Source of the DNA: UBA4658 sp002405485
GTDB taxonomy: Bacteria > Planctomycetota > Phycisphaerae > Phycisphaerales > UBA1924
Length of the DNA: 64,000 bases
Direction of reading: 5' to 3'
NCBI GenBank assembly: GCA_036823255.1
Contig: DAISGC010000002.1
Location: 45,367-109,366, forward strand
This document shows positions 1 through 9,511 of this stretch, piece by piece (the stretch's first letter is position 1; each line of letters starts with the position of its first letter). Under the pieces are notes generated by a model. It had not been told where the DNA came from. It saw only the letters and a list, made by a program, of their open reading frames with translations, and ran no database searches. The position numbers and the translations under genes are program-made.

Positions 1-31
1 AGTGGGTTCTCCACATCTCGTGGGAGGGAAG

Positions 32-2554
32 GTGCGAAACTCAGGAAGTAGCTTCACAAGTGCTCCGATTCTGCTCGCAGTGACGAGCAGTGCTGTTAGC
101 GCAGTTACAGCAAGCGCCCTCGGATGGTCGATTTGGCTTCGGATCGGCGTCGGCGTGCTGGCCTTTGCGATCGTCGCACTCGCTTTCAACCTCCCTGCAC
201 TCTCGCGTGCCCTCAGCCCGCTCACCGGTCCAAAGCTCGAAAAGTTCATCGGCGAGGTCCACGACACGCCGACCAGGCGTGTGTGTGCGTCCGCCCTTCT
301 CGTCTGTGTCGGGCTTTCGGTCTTCTGGCTCTCACTCGGTGGCGGCCAATGGGCCTGGGCAACGTTCACGCTCGCGCTCGGCGGCACGTTGGTCTACTAC
401 GGCAAAAAGGCCTGTCCGATCGAACGTACGAAGCGAGGTGGGGCGTGCGTCGTCGTCGGGGCCTTCCTGATGTCGCTCTCCGCCAACTTCATCGCGGGCG
501 CTCTCGCGGGCGACACCTCACTCGACAAATCGATCGCCTCGCTGTCGGGAAACGTCCGAGAGATCGCCGTCCATGTCAACAAGCTGCTTCAAGGTCAGGA
601 GAAGTTGGCTGAAGGCCAGGAGGAGATCAAGGACGAACTCGCCGCACAGCGGAAGTTGCTCGAAGACTACTTCAGTCGCCCGAAGCCCGCTTCCAGTTCG
701 TCCGATTCGGAAGTGATCCCACCCGAGGTCCTTGCGGCGGCCAGAGAGCTCATGAACTCCACCGACGCACGCGACCGCGCTGCTGCAGCGATTGTCAACA
801 AGGAATGGGATGTGTGGCGCCGCGAGATCGATGCACTCAAATCAACCAGCATTATCGAGAGCGCGATGGAGGTCAAGACGCTCGAAGGCGACGGGCTCTT
901 TGCGCAGCAGAAGTTCGACGAGGCCATCGGACCGTATGAGGCCGCGTTCCAGCTCGATCCGACGAGCTTCGGTCATCGGATCAGACTGGCGAGAGCACTT
1001 CAACAAGCGCAACGCGGAGACTTGGCAGCCCAACGGCGACGCGCCGCCGAGATCTATCGCGAGACTCTTCAGAGGACTTCGCTGAGCCCGGATCGCCAGG
1101 CGCTGATCCGGAACAACCTTGGCACGGCCCTCAGCGACCAAGCCGAGACGAACGCGGCTGAGGAGCGGGCCCGGCTGCTCGCTGAAGCCGTTGACGCCTA
1201 TCGCTCGGCTTTGCACGTTCGGACTCGAGAGTCCCTCCCAGAAGAATGGGCGATAACCCAGAACAATCTGGGCAACGCTCTGCGCGACCAAGCCGAGGCG
1301 AGTGCGGGCGAGGAGCGGGCCCGCCTCCTTTCTAAAGCCGCTGACGCCTATCGGTGGGCCTTACAGGTGCACACCCGCGAGACGTCCCCACTGGACTGGG
1401 CGATGATCCAGAACAACCTCGGCACCGTCCTCAGCGACCAAGCCGATGCCGAAGCGGGCGTGGAGCGGGCCCGTCTGCTCACCGAAGCGGTCGCCGCCTA
1501 TCGCGCGGCCCTGCAGGTGCAAACCCGAGATACGATCCCACGAGACTGGGCGTTGACGCAGAACAACCTCGGCCACGCCTTGCAAAGGCAAGCCGACGCA
1601 TGCGCAGGCGCGGACCGCGCCCGACTGCTTGCCGACGCCGTCGCCGCCTATCGCAATGCCCTCTACGTTCGGACCCGAGAAACGCTCCCACTGGACTGGG
1701 CGATGACCCAGAACAATCTTGGCAACGTATTCAGCGACCAAGCCGAGGCGAGCACGGGCGTCGAGCACGCCCGACTGCTTGCCGACGCTGTCACCGCCTT
1801 TCGCGAGGTCCTGCAAGTGTACACCCGAGAGGCGCTCCCACAGGACTGGGCGACGACCCAGACCAACCTTGGCAATGCCCTCAGCCACCAAGCCAGGGCG
1901 AGCGCGGGTGTGGACCGCGCCCGACTGCTTGCCGACGCTGTCACCGCTTTTCGCGAGGCCTTGCAAGTGCAAACCCGAGAAACGCTCCCACAGGACTGGG
2001 CGATGACCCAGAACAACCTTGGCAATGCACTCAGCGACCAAGCCGAGACGAGCGCGGGCGAGGAGCGGGCCCGCCTGCTGACTGAAGCCGTTGACGCTTA
2101 TCGGTCGGCCCTGCACGTTCGGACTCGAGAGACGTTCGCAGAGCGCTGGGCCGGGACCCAGAACAACCTGGGCATCGCCCTCCGCCGCCAAGCCGCGGCG
2201 AGCGCGGGTGTGGACCGCGCCCGACTGCTTGCCGACGCTGTCACCGCTTTTCGCGAGGCCTTGCAAGTGCAAACCCGAGAAACGCTCCCACAGGACTGGG
2301 CGATGACCCAGAACAACCTTGGCATCACGCTCCTCGCAATTCTGGAGTACAGAGCAGAGGACCCTTGCCCCCTCCTCCGTCAGGCCATCGCGCGGATCAA
2401 GGGTTCACTGACGGTCTACACCGGGACGGACTTTCCGCAGCAGCACATTGCGGCCACTAAGCTGCTTCAAGACCTTCGACGGCTCTACGAGCGACACGCA
2501 TGCCATGGTGGCGAACGTGGTTTGCCCTTCGATGAGATTCCCCCAGCAGATTGA
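32..2554 (+). CDS. Membrane-anchored tetratricopeptide-repeat protein
   Basis: About 840 residues. The first 165 residues hold four or five hydrophobic segments, so the protein is probably anchored in the inner membrane. A short polar coiled coil follows (about residues 175-215), then a run of TPR units with the recurring core W-A-x-x-Q-N-N-L-G. Nine copies of that core are exactly 50 residues apart, so the DNA repeats every 150 bp. TPR arrays bind protein partners; no catalytic domain (CHAT, NB-ARC, kinase) is visible, so the role is unknown beyond scaffolding. The start is taken at GTG 32 because a GGGAGGG Shine-Dalgarno precedes it by 4 nt, but the frame is open to the window edge and an upstream start is possible. 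Confidence 0.8.
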   Translation: MRNSGSSFTSAPILLAVTSSAVSAVTASALGWSIWLRIGVGVLAFAIVALAFNLPALSRALSPLTGPKLEKFIGEVHDTPTRRVCASALLVCVGLSVFWLSLGGGQWAWATFTLALGGTLVYYGKKACPIERTKRGGACVVVGAFLMSLSANFIAGALAGDTSLDKSIASLSGNVREIAVHVNKLLQGQEKLAEGQEEIKDELAAQRKLLEDYFSRPKPASSSSDSEVIPPEVLAAARELMNSTDARDRAAAAIVNKEWDVWRREIDALKSTSIIESAMEVKTLEGDGLFAQQKFDEAIGPYEAAFQLDPTSFGHRIRLARALQQAQRGDLAAQRRRAAEIYRETLQRTSLSPDRQALIRNNLGTALSDQAETNAAEERARLLAEAVDAYRSALHVRTRESLPEEWAITQNNLGNALRDQAEASAGEERARLLSKAADAYRWALQVHTRETSPLDWAMIQNNLGTVLSDQADAEAGVERARLLTEAVAAYRAALQVQTRDTIPRDWALTQNNLGHALQRQADACAGADRARLLADAVAAYRNALYVRTRETLPLDWAMTQNNLGNVFSDQAEASTGVEHARLLADAVTAFREVLQVYTREALPQDWATTQTNLGNALSHQARASAGVDRARLLADAVTAFREALQVQTRETLPQDWAMTQNNLGNALSDQAETSAGEERARLLTEAVDAYRSALHVRTRETFAERWAGTQNNLGIALRRQAAASAGVDRARLLADAVTAFREALQVQTRETLPQDWAMTQNNLGITLLAILEYRAEDPCPLLRQAIARIKGSLTVYTGTDFPQQHIAATKLLQDLRRLYERHACHGGERGLPFDEIPPAD
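1085..2335 (+). repeat. Nine tandem 150-bp repeats inside the TPR gene
   Basis: The core GAACAACCT recurs, with small changes, at 1111, 1261, 1411, 1561, 1711, 1861, 2011, 2161 and 2311, always exactly 150 bp apart. Segments 1897-2024 and 2197-2324 are identical over 128 bp, 300 bp apart. This points to recent duplication or gene conversion between units, and makes copy number prone to change by recombination and to mis-assembly. Confidence 0.93.
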
Positions 2555-2809
2555 TCCCAAAGTCGCTGGCCCTGTCATGGCGACAGCGAACCTTGAAGAT
2601 CGCGAACACACCGCACGGCACACATCCTTCCACTCAAGCCCCCGCGCACATTCTGACGTGAATAACGCTCGTCGGACTTCCGGGTAAAGGTTTCGTCAGG
2701 TCTCTGCGCATCCGCTTTCGGTCGATAGCCGGGTTGTCGTTGGCCTTCCTATGCTCTTTGAGTCACACTGTGGCTCATCGGTCGCTGAAAGGCGACCATC
2801 GGGTGATGT

Positions 2810-3547
2810 ATGAGTAGTCCGAGGAACAAACCCAGCGTTCCCAAGCTGCCCACCGTTGAGGAGGCGGCTGGAGCTATGGAGCCCGAGCCACTCATCCCCG
2901 CCGCGGCGTTTGTCCAAGGCGGGGCCGCCATCAGCGCTCTGGACTACAAGGTGCTCGTCCTCAATCGCGCGTTTGTCGCGGTCCGTGTCATCTCGGCCAA
3001 GCGGGCCTTCTGCCTGCTGCTGAAGGACATCGCCGAGGTGATCCACGTCGAGAACGGGCAGTACGTGAACTACGACTTCGAGTCGTGGGCCGAGGTCAGC
3101 CAGATGGCCCGCAGCTTCGAGCCCGACAAGCATGACTGGGTGAAGACGGTGCGATTCGACATGGCCGTCCCGCGGATCATCCGGCTGCTTGGCTATGACC
3201 GCCTGCCGGCCCAGATCGTCAAGCTCAACCGTCGGAATCTCTTCGCCCGCGACCGCAACCAGTGCCAGTACTGCGGGAAGCACTTCCCGACCAACGAACT
3301 CTCGATCGACCACGTCCTCCCCCGCGCCCAGGGCGGCGGGGACTCGTGGGAGAATCTCGTGTGCGCCTGCATCAAGTGCAACGCCCGCAAGGGCGGCCGC
3401 CCGCCCGAGCAGGCCCACATGCACATGATCCGCAAGCCCGTCAAGCCCAAGCGCAATCCGCTCATCTCTATCCGCCTCGGTCAGGATCGCTACTCGAGCT
3501 GGAAGGCCTTCCTCGACGACGCGTACTGGAACGTCGAACTGAAATAG
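2810..3547 (+). CDS. HNH endonuclease family protein
   Basis: 245 residues. The C-terminal half carries a McrA-like HNH module: C152-x2-C155, then D167-H168, then a second C-x2-C-N motif ending in NARKGG. The four cysteines would bind a structural zinc and the D-H pair belongs to the nuclease centre. The N-terminal 140 residues are a conserved-looking extension without a recognised domain. HNH proteins of this type are widespread in planctomycetes with no fixed genetic context, and nothing here (no methylase or specificity subunit) marks it as a restriction enzyme. It stands alone between a TPR gene and a convergent gene. The specific target is unknown. Confidence 0.85.
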   Translation: MSSPRNKPSVPKLPTVEEAAGAMEPEPLIPAAAFVQGGAAISALDYKVLVLNRAFVAVRVISAKRAFCLLLKDIAEVIHVENGQYVNYDFESWAEVSQMARSFEPDKHDWVKTVRFDMAVPRIIRLLGYDRLPAQIVKLNRRNLFARDRNQCQYCGKHFPTNELSIDHVLPRAQGGGDSWENLVCACIKCNARKGGRPPEQAHMHMIRKPVKPKRNPLISIRLGQDRYSSWKAFLDDAYWNVELK

Positions 3548-3551
3548 CCAA

Positions 3552-3582
3552 ACCCGGCGTGGCCCTTGGTGGCCCGCCGGGT
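3552..3582. terminator. Possible bidirectional terminator between convergent genes
   Basis: Arms ACCCGGC (3552-3558) and GCCGGGT (3576-3582) lie between the convergent HNH gene and the Minf_1886 gene. There is no T-run, so the call rests on position and stem alone. Confidence 0.35.
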
Positions 3583-3624
3583 CGTCGCTCGCACATTGCC
3601 GGACTGCACCGCCCCGTTCGATCC

Positions 3625-4050
3625 TCAGGCGCCGATCGCCACGCCGCCGAACGCCTCGGCGAAGTCGAACACGCCCTTGAAGTCTTCGAAGCTGTCGCGG
3701 TCGCCCGCCCGCAGCTCCTTGCGGTCGATCATCGCGTACACGATCACCCCGAAATCCTCGGTCTTCTTCACACCCCAGCGCGTCAGCACCGTCCCCGCGA
3801 GCAGGCCATACCGCTGCAACGCCAGATCACGCAGCCCCAGGCAAAGCTGCTGCCCGGAGACATGCCGCTGATCCTCGATCGGTTCGGCCAGATCGGTCGC
3901 CAAGCCGCGAGAGCACTCGCGCTCCGCCTCGGCGTGCACCGTCTCGACCGTATGGCGCAGGCCATCGCGGACGAACTCAAACGCCTCTTCGGGAAACTCA
4001 GCGGCCCGAGATCGGATCGCCGACCAATCCACACTGCTGCTGCTTTTCAC
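3625..4050 (-). CDS. Minf_1886 family protein
   Basis: 141 residues, function unknown. It matches the Minf_1886 family pattern known from Planctomycetes and Verrucomicrobia: an N-terminal helix with the core AFEFVRDGL, the middle motif RHVSGQQL, then LTRWGVKKTEDFG and a C-terminal F-D-F-x-E-A-F. The reading frame is open up to 4206, but GTG 4050 is preferred: AGGAG lies 10 nt upstream and the resulting length fits the family, whereas the upstream extension has no family features. It is downstream of, and on the same strand as, the DNA glycosylase gene, with a gap of about 200 bp. Confidence 0.75.
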   Translation of the reverse strand: MKSSSSVDWSAIRSRAAEFPEEAFEFVRDGLRHTVETVHAEAERECSRGLATDLAEPIEDQRHVSGQQLCLGLRDLALQRYGLLAGTVLTRWGVKKTEDFGVIVYAMIDRKELRAGDRDSFEDFKGVFDFAEAFGGVAIGA

Positions 4051-4254
4051 GGGCCGTTCGCTCCTGAACTGCAACGACGCTCGATCATCCCACGAGCCCA
4101 GAATGATAGCCCCACGCCCCGGAATATCGACACGCCGGCAGGTTTCTCCAAAGTCCCACTGCGCATCGATCCGGACAATCTCCGTCCTGCTCGCTTCGAG
4201 CCGCAACCCGCGCGGGACTTCCTCCCTCCTCCACGCGCCAGCTTCACCAGATTC

Positions 4255-4983
4255 TCACTCTTCCCATCCGACCACGACCCAGCGCAGCGGCGCACGAACC
4301 CACGCGCCCGCACTTCCGATCCCGATTCGGGGCGTCCGGCGGATCACCCGCCTTGGAATCGGCCGCAGCCCCGCACCCGGCTCGGCGATCCACAGCTCCC
4401 GTCCGCCGACCAGATCCACACCGTTGTGAGCAAGGTTCACATCCATCGCCTGGCAGAGCTTCCCCGGTCCGGAGCACAAGTCCCTGACCCGGCAGGCCGC
4501 GGCCGGATTGCCGAACCTCCGCTCGGCCATCGCAGAGCACCCCAGCATCGGGTGCACGGCGCGAATGAGCACGGCGACCGGCTCATCCACCTCGCCGCAC
4601 ACCACGTTCATGCAATGGTGCATGCCATAGGTGAAGTACACGTACAGCGTGCCCGCGCGGGCGTACATCATCTGGTTCCGGTGCGTCCGCCGTCCGCCGT
4701 AGGCGTGCGAGGCGCGATCCTTGACCCCGACGTATGCCTCGGTCTCCACGATGCGCCCTGCCAGCAGGAGGCCGCCGCCGAGGTCGCGCACGAGCACGCG
4801 ACCGATCAGGGTTCGGGCAAGCTGGCGGGCGCCGACGGCGAATCGGTCCTCACGCCAGCGCTCGGCGGCGATGCGATCGATCGCCGGTTCGAGCGTCACA
4901 TCAGATCCGATCGACTCGCTCCGTCGCCGCGTGGTCTGTCGCCGCTGCCGACTCGGGCGAGGTTGATGCGATCGGGATGCCAT
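4255..4983 (-). CDS. mpg: DNA-3-methyladenine glycosylase (AAG/MPG type)
   Basis: 242 residues. It removes alkylated purines such as 3-methyladenine and hypoxanthine from DNA as the first step of base excision repair. The sequence shows the AAG-family core: RIVETEAYVG with the catalytic Glu, then ASHAYGGRRTHRN, then the YVYFTYGMHHCMN strand-turn that forms the DNA-intercalating region, and CSGPGKLCQAMD near the C terminus. Length is typical. A basic, Arg/Ser-rich N-terminal 30 residues precede the domain. It starts 3 bp after the stop of ccsA and so is probably co-transcribed with the cytochrome maturation genes, which is a positional rather than functional link. Confidence 0.93.
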   Translation of the reverse strand: MASRSHQPRPSRQRRQTTRRRSESIGSDVTLEPAIDRIAAERWREDRFAVGARQLARTLIGRVLVRDLGGGLLLAGRIVETEAYVGVKDRASHAYGGRRTHRNQMMYARAGTLYVYFTYGMHHCMNVVCGEVDEPVAVLIRAVHPMLGCSAMAERRFGNPAAACRVRDLCSGPGKLCQAMDVNLAHNGVDLVGGRELWIAEPGAGLRPIPRRVIRRTPRIGIGSAGAWVRAPLRWVVVGWEE

Positions 4984-4986
4984 CGA

Positions 4987-6798
4987 TCACGCGTAGGCGT
5001 GCAGGCCCGGGAGCAGCAGGTTCACCCCGAAGTAGGTCCAGAGCATCACCACAAAGCCGATGATGCTCAGCCAGGACGTCGTCAATCCGCGGTTCTTGAG
5101 CGGGGTCAGGCGAACGTGGATGACGATGAGGTACACGATCCACGTGACCAGGGCCCAGAGCTCCTTGGGGTCGAACGCCCACCACCTGCCCCAGGAGTGA
5201 TCGGCCCACCACGCGCCAAGCAGAATGCCCACGCCCAGCGTCCAGAACGCCAGTTGCAGCACGATCATCTGCGCCTTGTCCAGATCCGAAAGCACCCGGG
5301 CCGTGCTGGTGGAGCGCCCGTCTGCGCCAAGTCCGAGCGCCTCCCCGCTCGCGGCGGCGAAGCTGTCGGGCTCTGCGCCAGCCGACCCGGCGGCGCCCGC
5401 GACGGCGGGTTCAGCGCGGAACTTCGCCGCATAGTGCGTGCCGATGTAGAACAAGCTGATCATGAACCCAAGCGCGATGAGCCCATAGCTCACCAGCACC
5501 GTGGTGACGTGGTACTTCAGGAGCACGCTCGTGTTCAGGATCGGCGCTTCACGCTCCACGCTCACGCCGGGGATTCCGGTCTGCGTCGCGGTGACCAGCA
5601 CCATGAAGCCCACGCCCGCGGCGGCCGCTCCGAACAGCCATTGCCTCCGGATGAGCATGATCACCGTTCCCACCAGCGTCGCAAACAGGCTCAGCCCGGT
5701 CATGGACTCGAACTGGTTCTGGATCGCAAAGCGCTCGGCGATGATGCACCGGCTCACGAAGCCGAACCCGTGCATGCCGATCGCCCCCGCAAGCGCGACA
5801 AAGCCCAGCACCGCGAGCCACTTTCGGCCCGTGCCAAAGGCCAGCAGCAATCCCACGAGCGCAAGGGCGTAGAACCAGTACCCCCACTCGAACGCGTTCA
5901 CGCGGTTGTACGCCGCCTCGAGCGCACGCCGGGCATCCGGGTACGTCGCCGCGTTGATCTTCGGGAGTTCCGCGGCGAGGGACGCGATGGCCCTGTTCGC
6001 CCGCTCCGCGTCGCCCGCTCGCCACGCCGCACCAAGCTCCGCGGCCGCCACCCGCGCGGGCGCATCGCTCGGGAGTTCGGCCAGATGCCGCCACGGCTCA
6101 TCCGGGCCGGAGGACGCGACCATCTTCAGGTTCCGCCACGAGTGCTGATAGGTCAGCAGAGCGTTGCGAATCTCGTCCAGACCCTTGGCATATCCGGGCT
6201 CCAGGCCATATCGAGACGTGACCGCTTCCAGATTCTCCGCGAGCTTGGAGGGCTTCAGCCGACCCACCCGCTTCCACCACTCGCGCTCCTCCGCGCTCGC
6301 GTACGCCTGCTCGAGCACCGCTTCGCGCAGCGGAAGGAACTCCACGTGCACCAGCGGTCGATCCACGTAGTACCCCGGATCGATCACCAGATCCATGAAC
6401 GTGAACAGCGGGTCATACTTGAGCTTCTTGGCGTGCTGGGGGGACCGGGGATCGACGATGAAGTCCTGATAGTCCTGCCGGCCCATGATCACCCGGATCG
6501 TCTCGCGGGCCAGCGTGTCGATGATCTTGATCCGGCCCTGGTGATAGAGCGCAAGGTCCCGCAGCGGCTCGATGTTCACCTGCCGGCTGAAGGCGTGCTT
6601 CTGCTCGGTGTTCTGGGTCGTCGGCTCCGGCTGGCCGAAAGGGTTCTGCAGTTCCTGTTCGGCCTGACCGTCGCTCAGGATGTTGTCCCGAGGGTGAGCA
6701 TTGCCGGCTGGCGCGGTCTGCGACCACGCCGACGTCACTGCTCCGCCGAGCGTGAGGATCCAGACCAGCGCGCCACACACCACAGTCCGTGCGTTCAT
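4987..6798 (-). CDS. ccsA: Cytochrome c biogenesis protein CcsA/ResC
   Basis: 603 residues. Heme-handling subunit of system II cytochrome c maturation, working with ResB in the cytoplasmic membrane to deliver heme to apocytochrome c. It has an N-terminal signal peptide, a long hydrophilic region (to about residue 290), then about eight membrane segments. The tryptophan-rich WWD signature is visible as WGRWWAFDPKE, flanked by H residues in HGFGF, KYHVTT and ADHSWG, and the C terminus GVNLLLPGLHAYA is typical of CcsA. The ATG at 6798 overlaps the resB stop as ATGA, so the two are translationally coupled. The frame is open further upstream, but that stretch is antisense-like overlap with resB and is rejected. 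Confidence 0.92.
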   Translation of the reverse strand: MNARTVVCGALVWILTLGGAVTSAWSQTAPAGNAHPRDNILSDGQAEQELQNPFGQPEPTTQNTEQKHAFSRQVNIEPLRDLALYHQGRIKIIDTLARETIRVIMGRQDYQDFIVDPRSPQHAKKLKYDPLFTFMDLVIDPGYYVDRPLVHVEFLPLREAVLEQAYASAEEREWWKRVGRLKPSKLAENLEAVTSRYGLEPGYAKGLDEIRNALLTYQHSWRNLKMVASSGPDEPWRHLAELPSDAPARVAAAELGAAWRAGDAERANRAIASLAAELPKINAATYPDARRALEAAYNRVNAFEWGYWFYALALVGLLLAFGTGRKWLAVLGFVALAGAIGMHGFGFVSRCIIAERFAIQNQFESMTGLSLFATLVGTVIMLIRRQWLFGAAAAGVGFMVLVTATQTGIPGVSVEREAPILNTSVLLKYHVTTVLVSYGLIALGFMISLFYIGTHYAAKFRAEPAVAGAAGSAGAEPDSFAAASGEALGLGADGRSTSTARVLSDLDKAQMIVLQLAFWTLGVGILLGAWWADHSWGRWWAFDPKELWALVTWIVYLIVIHVRLTPLKNRGLTTSWLSIIGFVVMLWTYFGVNLLLPGLHAYA

Positions 6799-9440
6799 GA
6801 CTCCACCCTCGAGTGTGCTCCGACGGTCGCCGCCGGATCGGCCGAGCGCCGATCCGCTCCCGGGAGCTTGCCCTCCGACGCCAGTTGCCGCTGAATCGCC
6901 AGTTTCCGCCGACGCATGATGATCGGCTTGATGTAGAACGCCCATGGAACCCCGACGCTCATCATCACCGCGCCCGCCGCGATGACGTAGATCCCCGGGT
7001 TGTTCCCCACGCCAAGGATCGTGAACCGCGCGTGCGGACGCTTGAGCTGACCGGCCTCCACCGCCGCCTCCGTCTGCCGCCAGCCCGTCTGATCCCACCC
7101 CGCCTGCGCGAACTTGTACTGGTTCGGCGAGACCAGCGAGATGAGCTTTCCAACCGCCGCCCCCAGCGGCGGCATGCCCTCCGGTCGCACGTACGGCGTG
7201 CGCACCAGCAGCGGCTCGTTCAGACTCGTCCTCCGCACCTCGTCGCGAGCCTCGATGCCCCCCTCTCCGTTGGGCCATCGCGTGCTCACGATCACGTCGC
7301 TCCGATAGTCCCGCGGCGTGGTCGAGTGCGGGTACGGGATCATCTCGAAGTTCTTGAGCCGAAGCGCCATCGTCGGCCAGAACTCGTGCCGCACACGCCC
7401 GAACGCCACGGTCACCTGCTTCTCCGGTTCGCCGGGCTTTCCGGGCAGCCCGAACGTCCGCTCCGACGGGCTGTCCAGGTTCAGATATTGCGAGAACGGC
7501 ACCCACCGCGTGATTCGCGCCCCCGTCGATCGATCGCTGATCTCCACCGCCACCATCGCCGCCTGGTGGTTGCCGATCCGCTGGCGATCTCGCTCGTCCT
7601 CGGGAATCACCCGCGGCACGGTCACGCTCACCGCGTCATCGATCCGCTCCGAGAGCTTGATCGAGAGCATCGGTGCAACCTTCACGAGGTCCCCCAGACC
7701 CAGGCCGCTCGTGACCGTCGCGTTCTGTCCCGGCATGCGCACGATCGATCGCACCGTTCCGTCCGGCCGCTCATCCAGATACACCTGCAGGATCGACGCG
7801 TCGACATAGGTCAGTACGATCGACCCATCCGGAGCCCCGCGAGCCGGCATTCCGCCCGCTCCGCCGTTGCCCTGCGGCTGGACCGAGAGGTCCTGGGTGA
7901 TCTCCGGAAACCGGTGATAGAGCCACCGGTCAAACGGCTTGCCCGGCTCGCCGCCCGATCCCGCCGGGGGCTGCACCCGCACCACGCACACGCGCGACGT
8001 CGCGCCGCGATACCCCGCGGTCACGATGGGAAACTGCGGCTCCGGCGTGAGCTCCTGGATCGTGAGCACGTATCCGCTGTCCCCGACGGGGATGCTCTGC
8101 TCGGGCTGGATCGCATAGACCTGCCGGAAGCCCGTGGAGGGAATCTCCACGATGAGCGCGTGCCGAGCGCCCGTCGGAATCGTCGTGCTCAGAGCGTTCC
8201 ACCGATCGTCGCTTGCGCCGATCATGTACTCGACGCCAAGCAGGTCCAGACGCTCCCACCTGCGGGCCGGACTGTCCGGGGCCAGACGCCAGTACTTGGT
8301 CTCCACGCGGCCCTGAGCCGCCAGTGAAGGATCGATCACGCTCTCCAGCACCCGCAGCCGTGTCGGCCCCGTCGCGGTGAGCTTCATCCCCGGCGGGAGC
8401 ACGTCCCCCGTCTGGTCCGCCTTCACCCACGTCTCGACCGGCTCCGCGAAGCTCGCGTACCCCACGATCCGGAAACTCAGGTCCGGGTCCGCGAGGACAG
8501 GATCGCCCTCGCGCCGCATGGCTTCCGGGACGCGAATGTCCAGCGGGCCAAGGGTCGCGGGCGGTGGCTCCGAAGTGTCGCTCACTCCGAGCACGTTCAA
8601 CCCATAGTCGTTGTACCTGGGCACGCCCTTGAGCGGGCGCTGCTCCCACCCGCGGCTCTTGTCCTGCGTCACCCAGAGCGCCGTCCGGGTGTTGTCATAG
8701 AACCCGGTCTCCGGTCGACCCACGAGCGGCTGGTCCTCTTCATCCAGACCGTCCCCCGCCAGCAGCAGCATGTCCCCCTCCTGCTTGTGCGTCGCGTACA
8801 GCACGCTCCCAAGTCCGATGGTCACGATTCCCGAGTGGACCGTGAGCACCCCGACATTCGGAAAGCTGAACTCGATGCGGCGAAGCGTCGCCACCACCAT
8901 GTTCACCACAAACAGCATGAGCAGCGCGGTGAGCGGCCACCAGGAGTAGAACTCCAGTTCGCTCATCTCCATGCCCGGAAGTCGCCGCACCTGAATCGAG
9001 GAGTACTTCTCCACAAACGCGCTGAAGAACTGCACGCCCCGGCCGGTGTACGGATCGAACATCATCGCCGGCCAGAGCGTCCGACCCCACCCCCACGACA
9101 CAGCGACACACAGCGCAAGCATGCCCAGCAGCACCGTCGCAAACCGTGCCGGACGTGCCGTCCCGCGTTGCCGAAGCGTTCGATTCAGCAGCCACATCGG
9201 CAGCACCGCCAGCACCGCGAGCGCCACGATCAGGGTCATCCCCTTGAACGCCCACGTCGGCACCAGCGCAAGCAGACCCACCGGGATGCTCGCCAGCACG
9301 CCATACAGCGATATCAGCACCAGCGTGATGACCGCCAGCGTGATCGAGCTCAGCGCCCGAACGATCCATTTCACAGGTGTCAGCACGCCCGTCAGGTGCC
9401 GATCGTCCCACGCTCGACTGCGCATCCCTTTCGCGCTCAT
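6795..9440 (-). CDS. resB: Cytochrome c biogenesis protein ResB
   Basis: 881 residues, longer than most ResB proteins. The N terminus has two adjacent membrane segments (from about VKWIVRAL to PMWLLN), a third around VLLGMLALC and a fourth around LLMLFVVNMVV. A very large extracytoplasmic region follows, and a last membrane segment (YVIAAGAVMMSVGVPWAFYIKP) precedes a basic tail. This is the ResB/Ccs1 layout, and the directly coupled ccsA downstream confirms the pair. ResB holds the apocytochrome and, with CcsA, forms the heme-attachment complex. ATG 9440 is chosen over an upstream in-frame start at 9509 because the protein from there begins with a normal cytoplasmic basic N terminus; its Shine-Dalgarno (GAGG) is close. 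Confidence 0.88.
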   Translation of the reverse strand: MSAKGMRSRAWDDRHLTGVLTPVKWIVRALSSITLAVITLVLISLYGVLASIPVGLLALVPTWAFKGMTLIVALAVLAVLPMWLLNRTLRQRGTARPARFATVLLGMLALCVAVSWGWGRTLWPAMMFDPYTGRGVQFFSAFVEKYSSIQVRRLPGMEMSELEFYSWWPLTALLMLFVVNMVVATLRRIEFSFPNVGVLTVHSGIVTIGLGSVLYATHKQEGDMLLLAGDGLDEEDQPLVGRPETGFYDNTRTALWVTQDKSRGWEQRPLKGVPRYNDYGLNVLGVSDTSEPPPATLGPLDIRVPEAMRREGDPVLADPDLSFRIVGYASFAEPVETWVKADQTGDVLPPGMKLTATGPTRLRVLESVIDPSLAAQGRVETKYWRLAPDSPARRWERLDLLGVEYMIGASDDRWNALSTTIPTGARHALIVEIPSTGFRQVYAIQPEQSIPVGDSGYVLTIQELTPEPQFPIVTAGYRGATSRVCVVRVQPPAGSGGEPGKPFDRWLYHRFPEITQDLSVQPQGNGGAGGMPARGAPDGSIVLTYVDASILQVYLDERPDGTVRSIVRMPGQNATVTSGLGLGDLVKVAPMLSIKLSERIDDAVSVTVPRVIPEDERDRQRIGNHQAAMVAVEISDRSTGARITRWVPFSQYLNLDSPSERTFGLPGKPGEPEKQVTVAFGRVRHEFWPTMALRLKNFEMIPYPHSTTPRDYRSDVIVSTRWPNGEGGIEARDEVRRTSLNEPLLVRTPYVRPEGMPPLGAAVGKLISLVSPNQYKFAQAGWDQTGWRQTEAAVEAGQLKRPHARFTILGVGNNPGIYVIAAGAVMMSVGVPWAFYIKPIIMRRRKLAIQRQLASEGKLPGADRRSADPAATVGAHSRVES

Positions 9441-9511
9441 AGGCCTCGCTTCATTCGGCCCAACTGGGCATCCGTCCGTGACCCGAGAGGAAAATCCGCA
9501 AACTTGCAATC

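Noticed and set aside
1085..2335. CRISPR array
   Set aside because: The repeats are 150 bp, coding, and translate to TPR helices; there are no short repeats with spacers or cas genes.
2555..2809. Promoter or small RNA between the TPR and HNH genes
   Set aside because: No sigma70 pair with acceptable spacing and no stable hairpin could be identified.
3262..6894. 1210-aa open frame on the plus strand
   Set aside because: Runs antisense through the Minf_1886, DNA glycosylase and ccsA genes, has a composition rich in R, P and H typical of GC-rich shadow frames, and shows no domain.
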